DNA of 62,499 nucleotides from Clostridiales bacterium (GTDB lineage: Bacteria > Bacillota > Clostridia > Saccharofermentanales > Saccharofermentanaceae), in the NCBI GenBank assembly GCA_017515465.1, contig JAFWFV010000003.1:1-62499 (forward strand), read 5' to 3'. The position numbers and the translations under genes were made by a program. Below, piece by piece: positions 18,161 through 27,300 of this stretch. Every line of letters begins with the position of its first letter. Position 1 is the first letter of the stretch. A model generated the notes under the pieces. That model was given only the letters and a program-made list of their open reading frames with translations, did not search any database and was not told where the DNA came from.

Positions 18161-19276
18161 ATGTTTAATAATGCAATGGGTCTGATTTTGGCCGATAACA
18201 AAAAGATCTCTCTCGGAGAGTTATCTAATCCCCGTGCTCTGTCTGCCGTTCCTTTCGGAGGAAGATACAGGATCATCGACTTTATGCTGTCAGATATGGT
18301 CAACTCCGGCATCAAGAACGTAGGTGTCCTCACATATAACAAGTACAAGTCACTGATGGACCACGTAGGCACAGGTGCCGCATGGTCACTGGACAGAAAG
18401 AATGACGGTCTCCATATCCTGCCTCCTTACGTTAACTCTGAGGCTACAGCAGCTAACGTTCAGGGTGACGAGGAATTGACCGGCGTTCTCGATTTCCTCA
18501 GGACATCTAGGACGACATACGTGATCATCTCCTCATCAAATGTCGTTCTCAATACAACATTTGATGATTTCATCAAATCACATGAGGAGTCAGGCGCTGA
18601 TATCTCCGTTCTCTTTAACAGGGACGGCATCAAGTACGGCTCACCCTCATATATCCTCGAGCTTGACGATAACGGCTTTGTAAAGGATATGCTCTTTAAT
18701 CCTCCCAAGCCCACATCCAACAAGTGCTCACTCGGCATCCTTGTACTGAGAAGAGATCTTCTCATCGATATAATCGCCAGACAGATGTCTCACGGCAAGA
18801 CACACTTCGGCATCCATTCCATCGTCAAGATGTTCGATGAGCTGAAGGTCCACGGCTTTGAGTACGGCGGAACGGCATTGAGGATCAATAACGTTCACTC
18901 ATACTTCAGAGCATCGATGAACCTCCTGACCGAGGGTGTCAGGAACGACCTGTTCTGGAGCGGTGAGCCGATCTACACAAAGGTCAAGGATGAAGCTCCT
19001 ACACTCTACTTTGATAACGCTGACGTCAAGAACAGCATTATCTCAGACGGTTGCAGGATCTATGGCAAGGTTGAAGAATCAGTTATTTTCAGGAGCGTTA
19101 CGGTTTCCAAGAACACGACACTCAAGAACTGCGTAGTAATGCAGGATGTACACATCTCCGAGAATTGCCATCTCGAGAACGTTATCCTCGACAAGAACGC
19201 ATTCGTTCGTCCCGGTGTCCGTCTCGTTGGTCATCCGGATTATCCTATCGTAATTGGAAAGGGTGCGGGTATCTGA
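18161..19276 (+). CDS. glgD: GlgD, non-catalytic ADP-glucose pyrophosphorylase subunit
   Basis: The 371-residue protein is a glgC paralogue with degraded catalytic marks. Where GlgC has GGQGARL, this has LADNKKISLGELS. The SGDH site is replaced by SSSNVVL, while the fold-defining PFGGRYRIIDFMLSDMVNSG remains. Firmicute GlgD proteins act with GlgC, altering its activity and allosteric response. It follows glgC by 14 bases with GGAGGAG as ribosome site. Loss of substrate residues is what is seen; the partner role is family knowledge. Confidence 0.93.
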   Translation: MFNNAMGLILADNKKISLGELSNPRALSAVPFGGRYRIIDFMLSDMVNSGIKNVGVLTYNKYKSLMDHVGTGAAWSLDRKNDGLHILPPYVNSEATAANVQGDEELTGVLDFLRTSRTTYVIISSSNVVLNTTFDDFIKSHEESGADISVLFNRDGIKYGSPSYILELDDNGFVKDMLFNPPKPTSNKCSLGILVLRRDLLIDIIARQMSHGKTHFGIHSIVKMFDELKVHGFEYGGTALRINNVHSYFRASMNLLTEGVRNDLFWSGEPIYTKVKDEAPTLYFDNADVKNSIISDGCRIYGKVEESVIFRSVTVSKNTTLKNCVVMQDVHISENCHLENVILDKNAFVRPGVRLVGHPDYPIVIGKGAGI

Positions 19277-19278
19277 TC

Positions 19279-20925
19279 ATGGAAAAGACGATCAAAGTAT
19301 TATTGGTATCATCTGAAGTCAGTCCTTTCGTTAAGGTCGGCGGTCTTGCAGACGTTGTAGGTGCATTGCCTGTTGAGCTTAACAAGCAGGGAGTGGATGC
19401 GAGAGTAATCCTTCCCCTCTACAAAAAGGTTAAGGTCAAGTATGCTGACCAGCTGAAGTTCCTCGGCTGGAAGATGGTACATATGGGATGGAGATACCTC
19501 TATGCAGGCCTGTTCTCACTGGAACAGAACGGAACGGTCTTCTACTTCGTTGATAACGAATACTACTTTAATTTCGATCAGATTTATGTTGAGTATGTGT
19601 TCGATATCGAGAGATACTGTTTCTTCCAGAGAGCTGTTCTGGACTTCCTGGGCGATTTCATGAACTTCGAGCCCAACGTCCTGCACTGCAACGACTGGCA
19701 GACGGGCATGATCCCCATGCTCCTTGATGCTCATTTCAAGAAGCACGGATATCACCTGGACGTTCAGACCGTTTATACCATCCACAACCTGAAGTATCAG
19801 GGTGTTCACAGCACAGAGGTCGTAAAGGAGATGCTCGATCTTCCCGATGAATACATCAGAGAGGATTTCTGCATCAAGGACCGTGCCATCAACTTCATGA
19901 AGGCTGGTATCGTATTCTCCAATTCAGTAACGACTGTATCTCCTACATATGCTTATGAGATCATGACCGATTACTACGGTGAGGGCCTCAACTGGACACT
20001 GCAGAAGTATGCGTACAAGGTATCCGGTATCCTCAACGGAATGAACGATCTCGAGTACGATCCTTCCAAGGATGACAAGATCCCCATGAAGTACACGGTC
20101 AAGAACTACGAAAAGGGCAAGGCCGTATGTAAGAAGTCTCTGCAGGAGCAGCTGGGCCTCGACGTTAATCCCGGTGCTCCTCTGTGTGCCATGATCTCCA
20201 GACTTGTAGACCAGAAGGGCTTAGACCTCCTGCTCTATGTTCTCGAGGAGATCCTCTACGACGGCATGCAGGTCGTAATCCTCGGTACAGGCGATCCCTA
20301 TTACGAGAGAGCCTTGGTCGACATCGCCAACAGAAATCCCGGCAAGATGTGTGCATGCATCGACTTTGACGGTGCACTGGCTCATACCATCTATGCTGCA
20401 TCGGATATTTTCCTGATGCCTTCCATCTTTGAGCCATGCGGTCTGTCACAGCTCGTATCCATGGCTTATGGTTCAGTACCTATCGTCAGGGAGACAGGCG
20501 GACTCAAGGACACGGTAACTCCTTATAACGAGTTCACGGGTGAGGGCAACGGCTTCTCATTTGCAAATATCAATGCTCACGAATTCCTGTTCGTTACAAA
20601 GTATGCAGCTGATCTGTACAGGAACCATAAGGATGTATGGAACAAGCTCATCGAGACAGGCATGAAGGGCGATTATTCATGGAAGAAGAGCGCTGCCGAA
20701 TATGCAGGTCTGTTCTCACTGATCACAGGCATCGCACTGCCTCAGCCCGAAGCTCCCAAGGCGGCTGACAAGGCAGAGCCTGCTGCAAAGAAGGAACCTG
20801 CAAAGAAACCCGCGGCCAAGAAGCCTGCAGCAAAGAAACCGGCAGCTAAAAATCCCGCAGCAAAGAAAGCACCTGCTGCAAAGAAAGCACCTGCTAAGAA
20901 GGCAGAGGAGAAGAAGCCCGAATAA
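19279..20925 (+). CDS. glgA: Glycogen synthase (GT5) with a Lys/Ala/Pro-rich tail
   Basis: GlgA transfers glucose from ADP-glucose to growing alpha-1,4 chains. The GT5 signature KVGGLADVVGALP begins at Lys19, and the C-terminal EPCGLSQLVSMAYGSVPIV with the catalytic Glu is present. From ATG 19279 it has 548 residues. The catalytic part ends near 487. The last 61 residues are a KKPAA repeat tail like the one on GlgB. An upstream reading to 19165 was rejected because it overlaps glgD heavily and the conserved N-terminus begins MEKTIKVLLVSSEVSPF. The start follows the glgD stop by two bases. Confidence 0.95.
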   Translation: MEKTIKVLLVSSEVSPFVKVGGLADVVGALPVELNKQGVDARVILPLYKKVKVKYADQLKFLGWKMVHMGWRYLYAGLFSLEQNGTVFYFVDNEYYFNFDQIYVEYVFDIERYCFFQRAVLDFLGDFMNFEPNVLHCNDWQTGMIPMLLDAHFKKHGYHLDVQTVYTIHNLKYQGVHSTEVVKEMLDLPDEYIREDFCIKDRAINFMKAGIVFSNSVTTVSPTYAYEIMTDYYGEGLNWTLQKYAYKVSGILNGMNDLEYDPSKDDKIPMKYTVKNYEKGKAVCKKSLQEQLGLDVNPGAPLCAMISRLVDQKGLDLLLYVLEEILYDGMQVVILGTGDPYYERALVDIANRNPGKMCACIDFDGALAHTIYAASDIFLMPSIFEPCGLSQLVSMAYGSVPIVRETGGLKDTVTPYNEFTGEGNGFSFANINAHEFLFVTKYAADLYRNHKDVWNKLIETGMKGDYSWKKSAAEYAGLFSLITGIALPQPEAPKAADKAEPAAKKEPAKKPAAKKPAAKKPAAKNPAAKKAPAAKKAPAKKAEEKKPE

Positions 20926-22985
20926 TGAATGACGGCAAAACAGTAAATAATGCTGATCAGAAAGCGCGGGAGCGTGTTTATCACGCCTCGCGCCTTCTTA
21001 AGTACAGAAGACCTTTCGGCGCTCAGCCGGAGGGCGGTTTTGTAGATCTCTTCTTTGAATGTCCGAAGAAGTGCAGGGAGGTAACCCTGTGCTATACATA
21101 CGGACTCTATAAGTTCTCCTATCACGAGGAACCCATGTCCTTTATAGGAGGAATGTATAAGGTAGGACTGATGCTTCCCGATGAGTCAGGACTGCTGTTC
21201 TACTGGTTCAGGTTCATAGATGAAGAAGACAACATCCTCTATTACGTTGCTGAAGCAGACACCAGATATGGTGAGGGCAAGGTGTATTTCGAACCTCCCA
21301 GGATCGGTCCCGAGGAGGACAAGTATCCTTATGCTTTCCAGATAACCATATACGACAAATCTTTCCACACTCCTGACAGGATCAAGGGTGCCATGATCTA
21401 TCAGATCTTCCCGGATCGTTTTGCCAGGAGCGATGACTTCAACTACAACGCCATGATCAATTCTTGTGACAGGCCTGAGAGGATCTATCACAGGGACTGG
21501 TATGAGGATGTTGATATCTACGGCAAGCCCGATACGGGATATCTGGCCTGCGATTTCTACGGCGGTTCCCTCAGGGGCATAGCCCAGAAGATGGATTACA
21601 TCAAATCCCTGGGCATAACGATCCTGTACCTGAACCCCATATTCGAGGCCAGATCCAGCCACAGATACGATACGGCTGATTACATGAACGTGGATACGAT
21701 CCTGGGAGGCAACAGCGCCTTTAACGAGCTGGTGATCGCCTGCAAGGAACACGGCATCAAGCTCATACTGGACGGCGTGTTCAGCCATACGGGTGCCGAC
21801 AGCAGATACTTTAACAAGTTTGACCGCTACGAAGGCACAGGAGCTTTCAGGTCCTTCGAAACAGGGGAGGAGAGCCCTTACAGGTCATGGTATAACTTCT
21901 GGCGCGATGAGGAAGGCAACTCTTTATACGATTCCTGGTGGGGATTCCCCGATCTGCCCAACGTTAACGAGGACGACCTCTCATACCGCAAGTTCATCTT
22001 CGGTGATAACGGCGTTGTAAAGACTTGGCTCGGCAGGGGAGCAGGGGGATTCAGGCTCGACGTTTCTGACGAGCTTCCCGACAGCTTCATCAGGCAGATG
22101 AGAAAGACAATAAAGCGCAATTCCGACGGCAAGGGAATACTGATAGGAGAGGTCTGGGAGGATGCTTCCTGCAAGTGTTCCTATGGTTCATACAGGGACT
22201 TCATGTTCGGCAACACCCACGACTCCGTTATGGGATATACATTCAGGCACATAATACTGGACTTCCTCTGCGGCTACATAGATGCCGGCGTTATGGATTC
22301 CAGACTCGAGGGATTCCGCGAGAGATATCCTGCCGAGGCTTATTACTCGATCATGAACCTGGTGTCCTCACACGACGTTCCCCGTATCATGACGATGCTG
22401 TCAAAGCCCGAGGATACCGATAACAGAGAGATCCAGAAGGAAATGAAGGTATCTGCATCACAATATGCAGACTGCGTATTCCTGTCCAGGATCGCCTATG
22501 CCATCCAGATCGGGTATATTGGAGCATGCTGCCTCTACTACGGTGATGAAGTCCTGATGGAGGGATATAAGGATCCCTTCAACAGAAGGACGTATCCGTG
22601 GGGCAGGCTTACTGGTAAGCAGGAGGAGAACCTGGCATATATCAGAAGGATAGCAAGGCTCAGGAGAGACAACGCCTGCCTCAAGACAGGTTATTACAAG
22701 ACCCTCTATGCAGAGGGTGATGTATTCTCGTTCATGAGATACCTTAAGGACGGCTGCGATTTCTTCGGCAAGGAAAGCTACGGCAGCAGCAAGATAGCAC
22801 TCCTCATAAACAGGGGAGACGACCCCAAATACCTGAATGTGGACGATACCGGTGACGAATTGAAGGTAACTCCCGTAAAGAAGGCTTTCGTATCGCTCAA
22901 TGACAGCTTTATCGTGAGAGGCATACCCGGGGCGATGACCACCATCGGACTGCCGCCAAAGTCTTTTGTGTTCTGCATCTGGTAA
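20925..22985 (+). CDS. GH13 alpha-glucan hydrolase (neopullulanase/alpha-glucosidase-like)
   Basis: The 686-residue protein has an N-terminal beta-sandwich (about 1-150) and a GH13 barrel starting MIYQIFPDRF. The catalytic set is visible: GFRLDVSDE (nucleophile Asp), LIGEVWED (acid Glu) and LVSSHDVPRIM (stabilising Asp). YYGDEVLMEGY and NRRTYPWGR resemble cyclomaltodextrinase and neopullulanase relatives. No signal peptide is seen, so it probably works inside the cell on glycogen fragments or imported maltodextrins. It overlaps the glgA stop (TAATG), so it is coupled to the synthesis operon. Exact bond specificity is unknown. It lacks the AAKKP tail. Confidence 0.9.
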   Translation: MNDGKTVNNADQKARERVYHASRLLKYRRPFGAQPEGGFVDLFFECPKKCREVTLCYTYGLYKFSYHEEPMSFIGGMYKVGLMLPDESGLLFYWFRFIDEEDNILYYVAEADTRYGEGKVYFEPPRIGPEEDKYPYAFQITIYDKSFHTPDRIKGAMIYQIFPDRFARSDDFNYNAMINSCDRPERIYHRDWYEDVDIYGKPDTGYLACDFYGGSLRGIAQKMDYIKSLGITILYLNPIFEARSSHRYDTADYMNVDTILGGNSAFNELVIACKEHGIKLILDGVFSHTGADSRYFNKFDRYEGTGAFRSFETGEESPYRSWYNFWRDEEGNSLYDSWWGFPDLPNVNEDDLSYRKFIFGDNGVVKTWLGRGAGGFRLDVSDELPDSFIRQMRKTIKRNSDGKGILIGEVWEDASCKCSYGSYRDFMFGNTHDSVMGYTFRHIILDFLCGYIDAGVMDSRLEGFRERYPAEAYYSIMNLVSSHDVPRIMTMLSKPEDTDNREIQKEMKVSASQYADCVFLSRIAYAIQIGYIGACCLYYGDEVLMEGYKDPFNRRTYPWGRLTGKQEENLAYIRRIARLRRDNACLKTGYYKTLYAEGDVFSFMRYLKDGCDFFGKESYGSSKIALLINRGDDPKYLNVDDTGDELKVTPVKKAFVSLNDSFIVRGIPGAMTTIGLPPKSFVFCIW

Positions 22986-23058
22986 CCTTTAATATCTTTA
23001 TTAAAAACGACATTTATTGTAAAATCGTTACATAAGCCCAAAGATAGGAGAGTTCAAA

Positions 23059-24171
23059 ATGTCTGATTTCAACGATATCCAAGTTAACGACGGAACAGAG
23101 AATATCAAGCAGGAAACCACGATGGACATTACCGACAAGAAGTGTCCCAACTGTGCTGCAACAATAGAATACGATCCCGATACGCGTATGCTGGCCTGCC
23201 CTTACTGCGGCTATTCCAGGGAGATCCCCGCACCTGAGACGGGCAACGATCTCGAGGAACTCGATTTTGAATCTGCAAAGCTCAGAAAGAGCCTGGACTG
23301 GGGTACAAAGACAAAGCAGCTCATCTGTAAGAACTGTGCTGCCGAGGCTATGTACGACGAGGCAGAGACTGCCGGATGCTGTCCTTTCTGCGGATCCACA
23401 CAGGTAATGCCTGTTGATAACGACGAGAACGTCATGGCTCCCCAGGGCGTCGTTCCTTTTGAGGTATCCAATGAGAAGGCCGGCATATTGTTCAAGAGCT
23501 GGCTCAAGAGCAAGTTCTTCGCTCCCAAGGTAGCAAAGGAGAGCTGCAAGCCTGAGAACTTCCAGGGTCTCTACCTGCCTTACTGGACATACGATACAAA
23601 TACCACATCCTCCTACGATGCAAAGCTCGGCTTCGATAAGAAACAGGGAGACAAGACCGTAACCACATGGCGCCGTTACAGGGGCATCTATCAGGAATTC
23701 ATCGACGATCAGGTCGTATATGCCAGCCAGAAGACAAAGAACCAGTACATCAATAACGTTTCTGTATTTGATTTTGCAAAGCTCAAGCCCTACGATCCCC
23801 AGTTCATCTCCGGTTTCGTAGCCGAGCGTTACACATTGGGCCTCGATGACGGCTGGACAGTAGCCAAGAAGGTCATCAAGGACAGATTGAGGAGCAACCT
23901 CACATCCAAGCTTAGAAAGCAGTACAAGGCAGATCACGTCAGTGAACTCAACATGTCAACGAGCTTTGACGACATTACGTTCAAGTACATACTGGCTCCC
24001 ATCTGGATCGCCAACTATAAGTTCGGCGACAAGGAATATTCCTTTGCAGTTAACGGTCAGACCGGTAAGGTATCAGGTTCTTCACCTATATCTCCTATCA
24101 AGGTCATCCTCACGATCCTTGCCGTTATCGCAGTTTTCATCCTCCTCATGATCTTCTTTGGAGGGAACTGA
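23059..24171 (+). CDS. Double zinc-ribbon protein with a C-terminal membrane anchor
   Basis: The 370-residue protein has two four-cysteine ribbons: CPNC with CPYC at about 31-54, and CKNC with CPFC at about 93-113. A soluble region of about 230 residues follows, rich in Tyr/Trp and charge. It ends in one hydrophobic helix (about 343-367). The layout matches the Firmicute proteins often called TFIIB-type zinc ribbon proteins, of unknown function. The N-terminus should face the cytoplasm. GGAG precedes the ATG. A terminator follows, so it may be monocistronic. Confidence 0.8.
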   Translation: MSDFNDIQVNDGTENIKQETTMDITDKKCPNCAATIEYDPDTRMLACPYCGYSREIPAPETGNDLEELDFESAKLRKSLDWGTKTKQLICKNCAAEAMYDEAETAGCCPFCGSTQVMPVDNDENVMAPQGVVPFEVSNEKAGILFKSWLKSKFFAPKVAKESCKPENFQGLYLPYWTYDTNTTSSYDAKLGFDKKQGDKTVTTWRRYRGIYQEFIDDQVVYASQKTKNQYINNVSVFDFAKLKPYDPQFISGFVAERYTLGLDDGWTVAKKVIKDRLRSNLTSKLRKQYKADHVSELNMSTSFDDITFKYILAPIWIANYKFGDKEYSFAVNGQTGKVSGSSPISPIKVILTILAVIAVFILLMIFFGGN

Positions 24172-24196
24172 CAAAGGCCCTGAAACAGCAGTCCTT

Positions 24197-24227
24197 AAGC
24201 CCTGCATCGTGCAGGGCTTTATTTTTT
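24197..24227 (+). terminator. Terminator of the zinc-ribbon gene
   Basis: AAGCCCTGCA (24197-24206) pairs perfectly with TGCAGGGCTT (24210-24219) around TCG. A T-rich tract follows. Confidence 0.9.
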
Positions 24228-24311
24228 TAATATCCTTGTTGTTAAATATGCCAATAGTTTTTACAAATAGTTAACAAATGTGACAAAATGTCCCAAATCG
24301 GCCGAAAACGT

Positions 24312-24340
24312 TTGTATTATTGAGAAAACCACGTTATTAT
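24312..24340 (+). promoter_or_regulatory. Candidate promoter of the surface protein gene
   Basis: TTGTAT at 24312-24317 and TATTAT at 24335-24340 are 17 bases apart, about 35 bases before the start codon. Confidence 0.6.
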
Positions 24341-24375
24341 AGGAATATCTATGACTATGAAAATGGGGGAAAGTC

Positions 24376-27300
24376 ATGTTTAATAAGCTAAAGAAAGTAA
24401 CAGCAGTTGTTACAGCAGGCGCGTTGGTTGCAGGAACGTTTGCATTAAATGCAAATTATCTGTCTGATGGACTTGTCAGAGGCGTAAACGCCGCAACAAT
24501 AATGGATTATGATTCGGCAAACAGTATCAACTATTCGGCTGTTCTTGGACGAGCAGTGGATTTTGGTATCTTAAGCAATGTCTTAGAACAAAATGGTCAT
24601 ATGGAGACCAATTTTGCTGTCAATGAGTATATTCACAATAAGAGTCAGGCTGATGTCGATCTTGCCGGGCCTGAACCTTCTCAGTTCATCGTTGCCAAGA
24701 TAACAGGCTCTGATCCGTATCTGGCACTTGGAGCTACCCCATGTTCCATAATGAACATTACAACAACCAAGGATATTTCCGAGAATTATGTCCGCAGGCA
24801 GCAGGGCTGCAGCGCTCAGTTCGTGTATGAGGTTCATACTGAGTCGGATATTAACAGCAATGTTAACGAGATGATCGGTCATATTCGTGATGAGTCCGAT
24901 GATTTGCTCAATGGTCCGGCACTTCATCTTGAGGACGTAATGACTGGACCTGATGCTGCCGGTCACGTCACCCTTGATGTTACTGATCCCCAGTATGAAG
25001 GTGCTGTTTTGTATATAAATGTACTTCCCGGAAGTGAACTGGAGACTGCAATACAGACCAGCGGAAGACTTCATGTGAAAAAGAATTCGAGCACTGTAGT
25101 AGTTTTTAATGTTCTTAATAGCGGAAATATCACACTCGCTCAGTATGATGTAAATGTTGACGGCAAGACTGTAGATACCAGAACAGATTCTGCCAATCAG
25201 ACGGATCATAATTCAGATGTAGATCTCGAGATATGCCGTAAGGTTATCTGGAATGTACCCAATGCTTCACATGTCGATTTTGATATAACAGCAGGTTTGT
25301 TTGTTCTTCCTAATCCTGATACGACTTCTGCTGTTGTAGGTTCGAGCGCAGGCTGGGTGGCATCTGCAGGGAAGGTTAATATCGAAGCCGGTGAGTGGCA
25401 TTTTGTTTATCATGGCCGTTCCAAGGATATCAATAATGATGATGTTTCATCAATTCATTTTGCATCCTATAAGGCATTTACAGAAGAATTCAACGGCACA
25501 AATACTGAGAGACTCAGGAATATCTATGCAGGCGAAGGTGATTACACATTTAGCTTTGTTGAAACGGAATCTGATTATGTCACTATAGTTGATGGTTCTT
25601 TTGACCCAGTATCTACAGATGAGACAGGTAAGCTGATTTTTCCTTATGTATCCTTTAATATTGCTGATTTTGTTGAAGGAGCAGATCCAGTACATAAATA
25701 TTATGTTATAAAGGAAACATCAATCTCTGATCCCAGCGGAATAGTATCTAAATCCGAAGGTGAGATAGATATTGATCTCGAGATTACCAAGGAAGATGGT
25801 ACGCTCAAATACAAAGTATCTTCTGTTAAGTATCTCCTCGCAGATAAGAACGATCCCAAATCTATTGCTGCGACCAATAACAGAGTTTCAATGACAAATA
25901 TCGAGTTCTCGCTTGGCGGTTTCTATAATGAAGTTCAGTATGACAAAGGAAACATCAAGCTGTCAAAGATCGCTGATGTTACAACTCCCGGTGTTTCATT
26001 TGATGACAGCGTTGAATTCGAATTCTATGTTATGAAGGGTTCACAGTATGTCGCAGAGAATACTCAGACCGGAAAGTTCTTCCTGAGCCCGACACCTTAC
26101 TATTTCAACCTGAAGGCAAATGAGACTAAGACTCTCACAGGATTGAACCTGGGTGAATATAAAGTCTATGAGAAGGACTGTGATGATGTGCCTTCGTTCA
26201 ATTATGTCGGCACGACTGTAGCAGTTGACGATGGCAGTCCTGTTGCAAGCAACGAGGCAACACTTACTCTCGATGCTGATGATCAGACTGTTGAAACGAA
26301 GTTTACCAATACTTACGATTATGTAGATCTTAATGGTAAGGGTAGTATAAATGTAACCAAATCAGTAACCGGAGTTGAGTCTGATATTTCCGATAAGGAA
26401 TTCGATGTTGCCATTCAGGTTATTGACCAGTCAAATAATTCTTATCGTTTTGCTCAGGATATTAATGGTACTCTTGGTGACACCATACATTATTTCAAGA
26501 TCAAACAGGGTGAAACTCTTACTGTAGCCGGTCTTCCTCAGGGAACATGGGGCAATAAATATAATCAGATTATCTATCAGGTTGTTGAGAGAGTCAGCAC
26601 AGCTGGTGTTAAGGGATACGCATGGAGTTCTAACCTTGACGTAATTGATGGTGATAACCAGTACAGCAATTGGCAGTATGCTAACAAGCCGTTCTATGGT
26701 GGAGATTATGTAAATAATTTTAACCTTCAGAACACATATCAGAGGATCTACAATTCTTTGACACTCAGGAAGACTGTTAGTGGTCTCGAGAATTACAGTG
26801 GTACAGCACCTGCATCATATTCATTCTATGTACAGTCTGCTGACGACACCACAAAGTATCTGCAGAGAGATGGTACGCTCTCTACTACAAAGACAGCATT
26901 GCCGGTTCCTGCTAATGGACATATAACTATTAATAATGCACCTGCAGGAGACTACTATGTAACAGAGGAACTCAGCAACACAGCTGTAGACGGTTATAAG
27001 CTCACTGTTACCGGAGAAGGCATAATTACGGTACCGGATAATACTTCAACACCAGGTGACGCAACTATTACCAACTCTTACAAGAACGTTGTTAATGTTG
27101 TTGCCAAGAAGAACCTTATCGATCAGGATGGTAATCCTGTTGAACTGGTTGGCGGCGAGTTCCAGGCAAAACTTGATTGCGATTATCCTAGTGTTCATCA
27201 GACAGTAACGAATGATGTCAACGGTGACTTCATCTTTGATACTGTAGAATTGCCTGAATGGTATTCTAATAATTCATTTACTATGAAACTGACGGAGGTT

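Noticed and set aside
19165..19278. Longer glgA start
   Set aside because: It runs over the end of glgD and gives a basic, unrelated stretch before the conserved MEKTIKVLL start.
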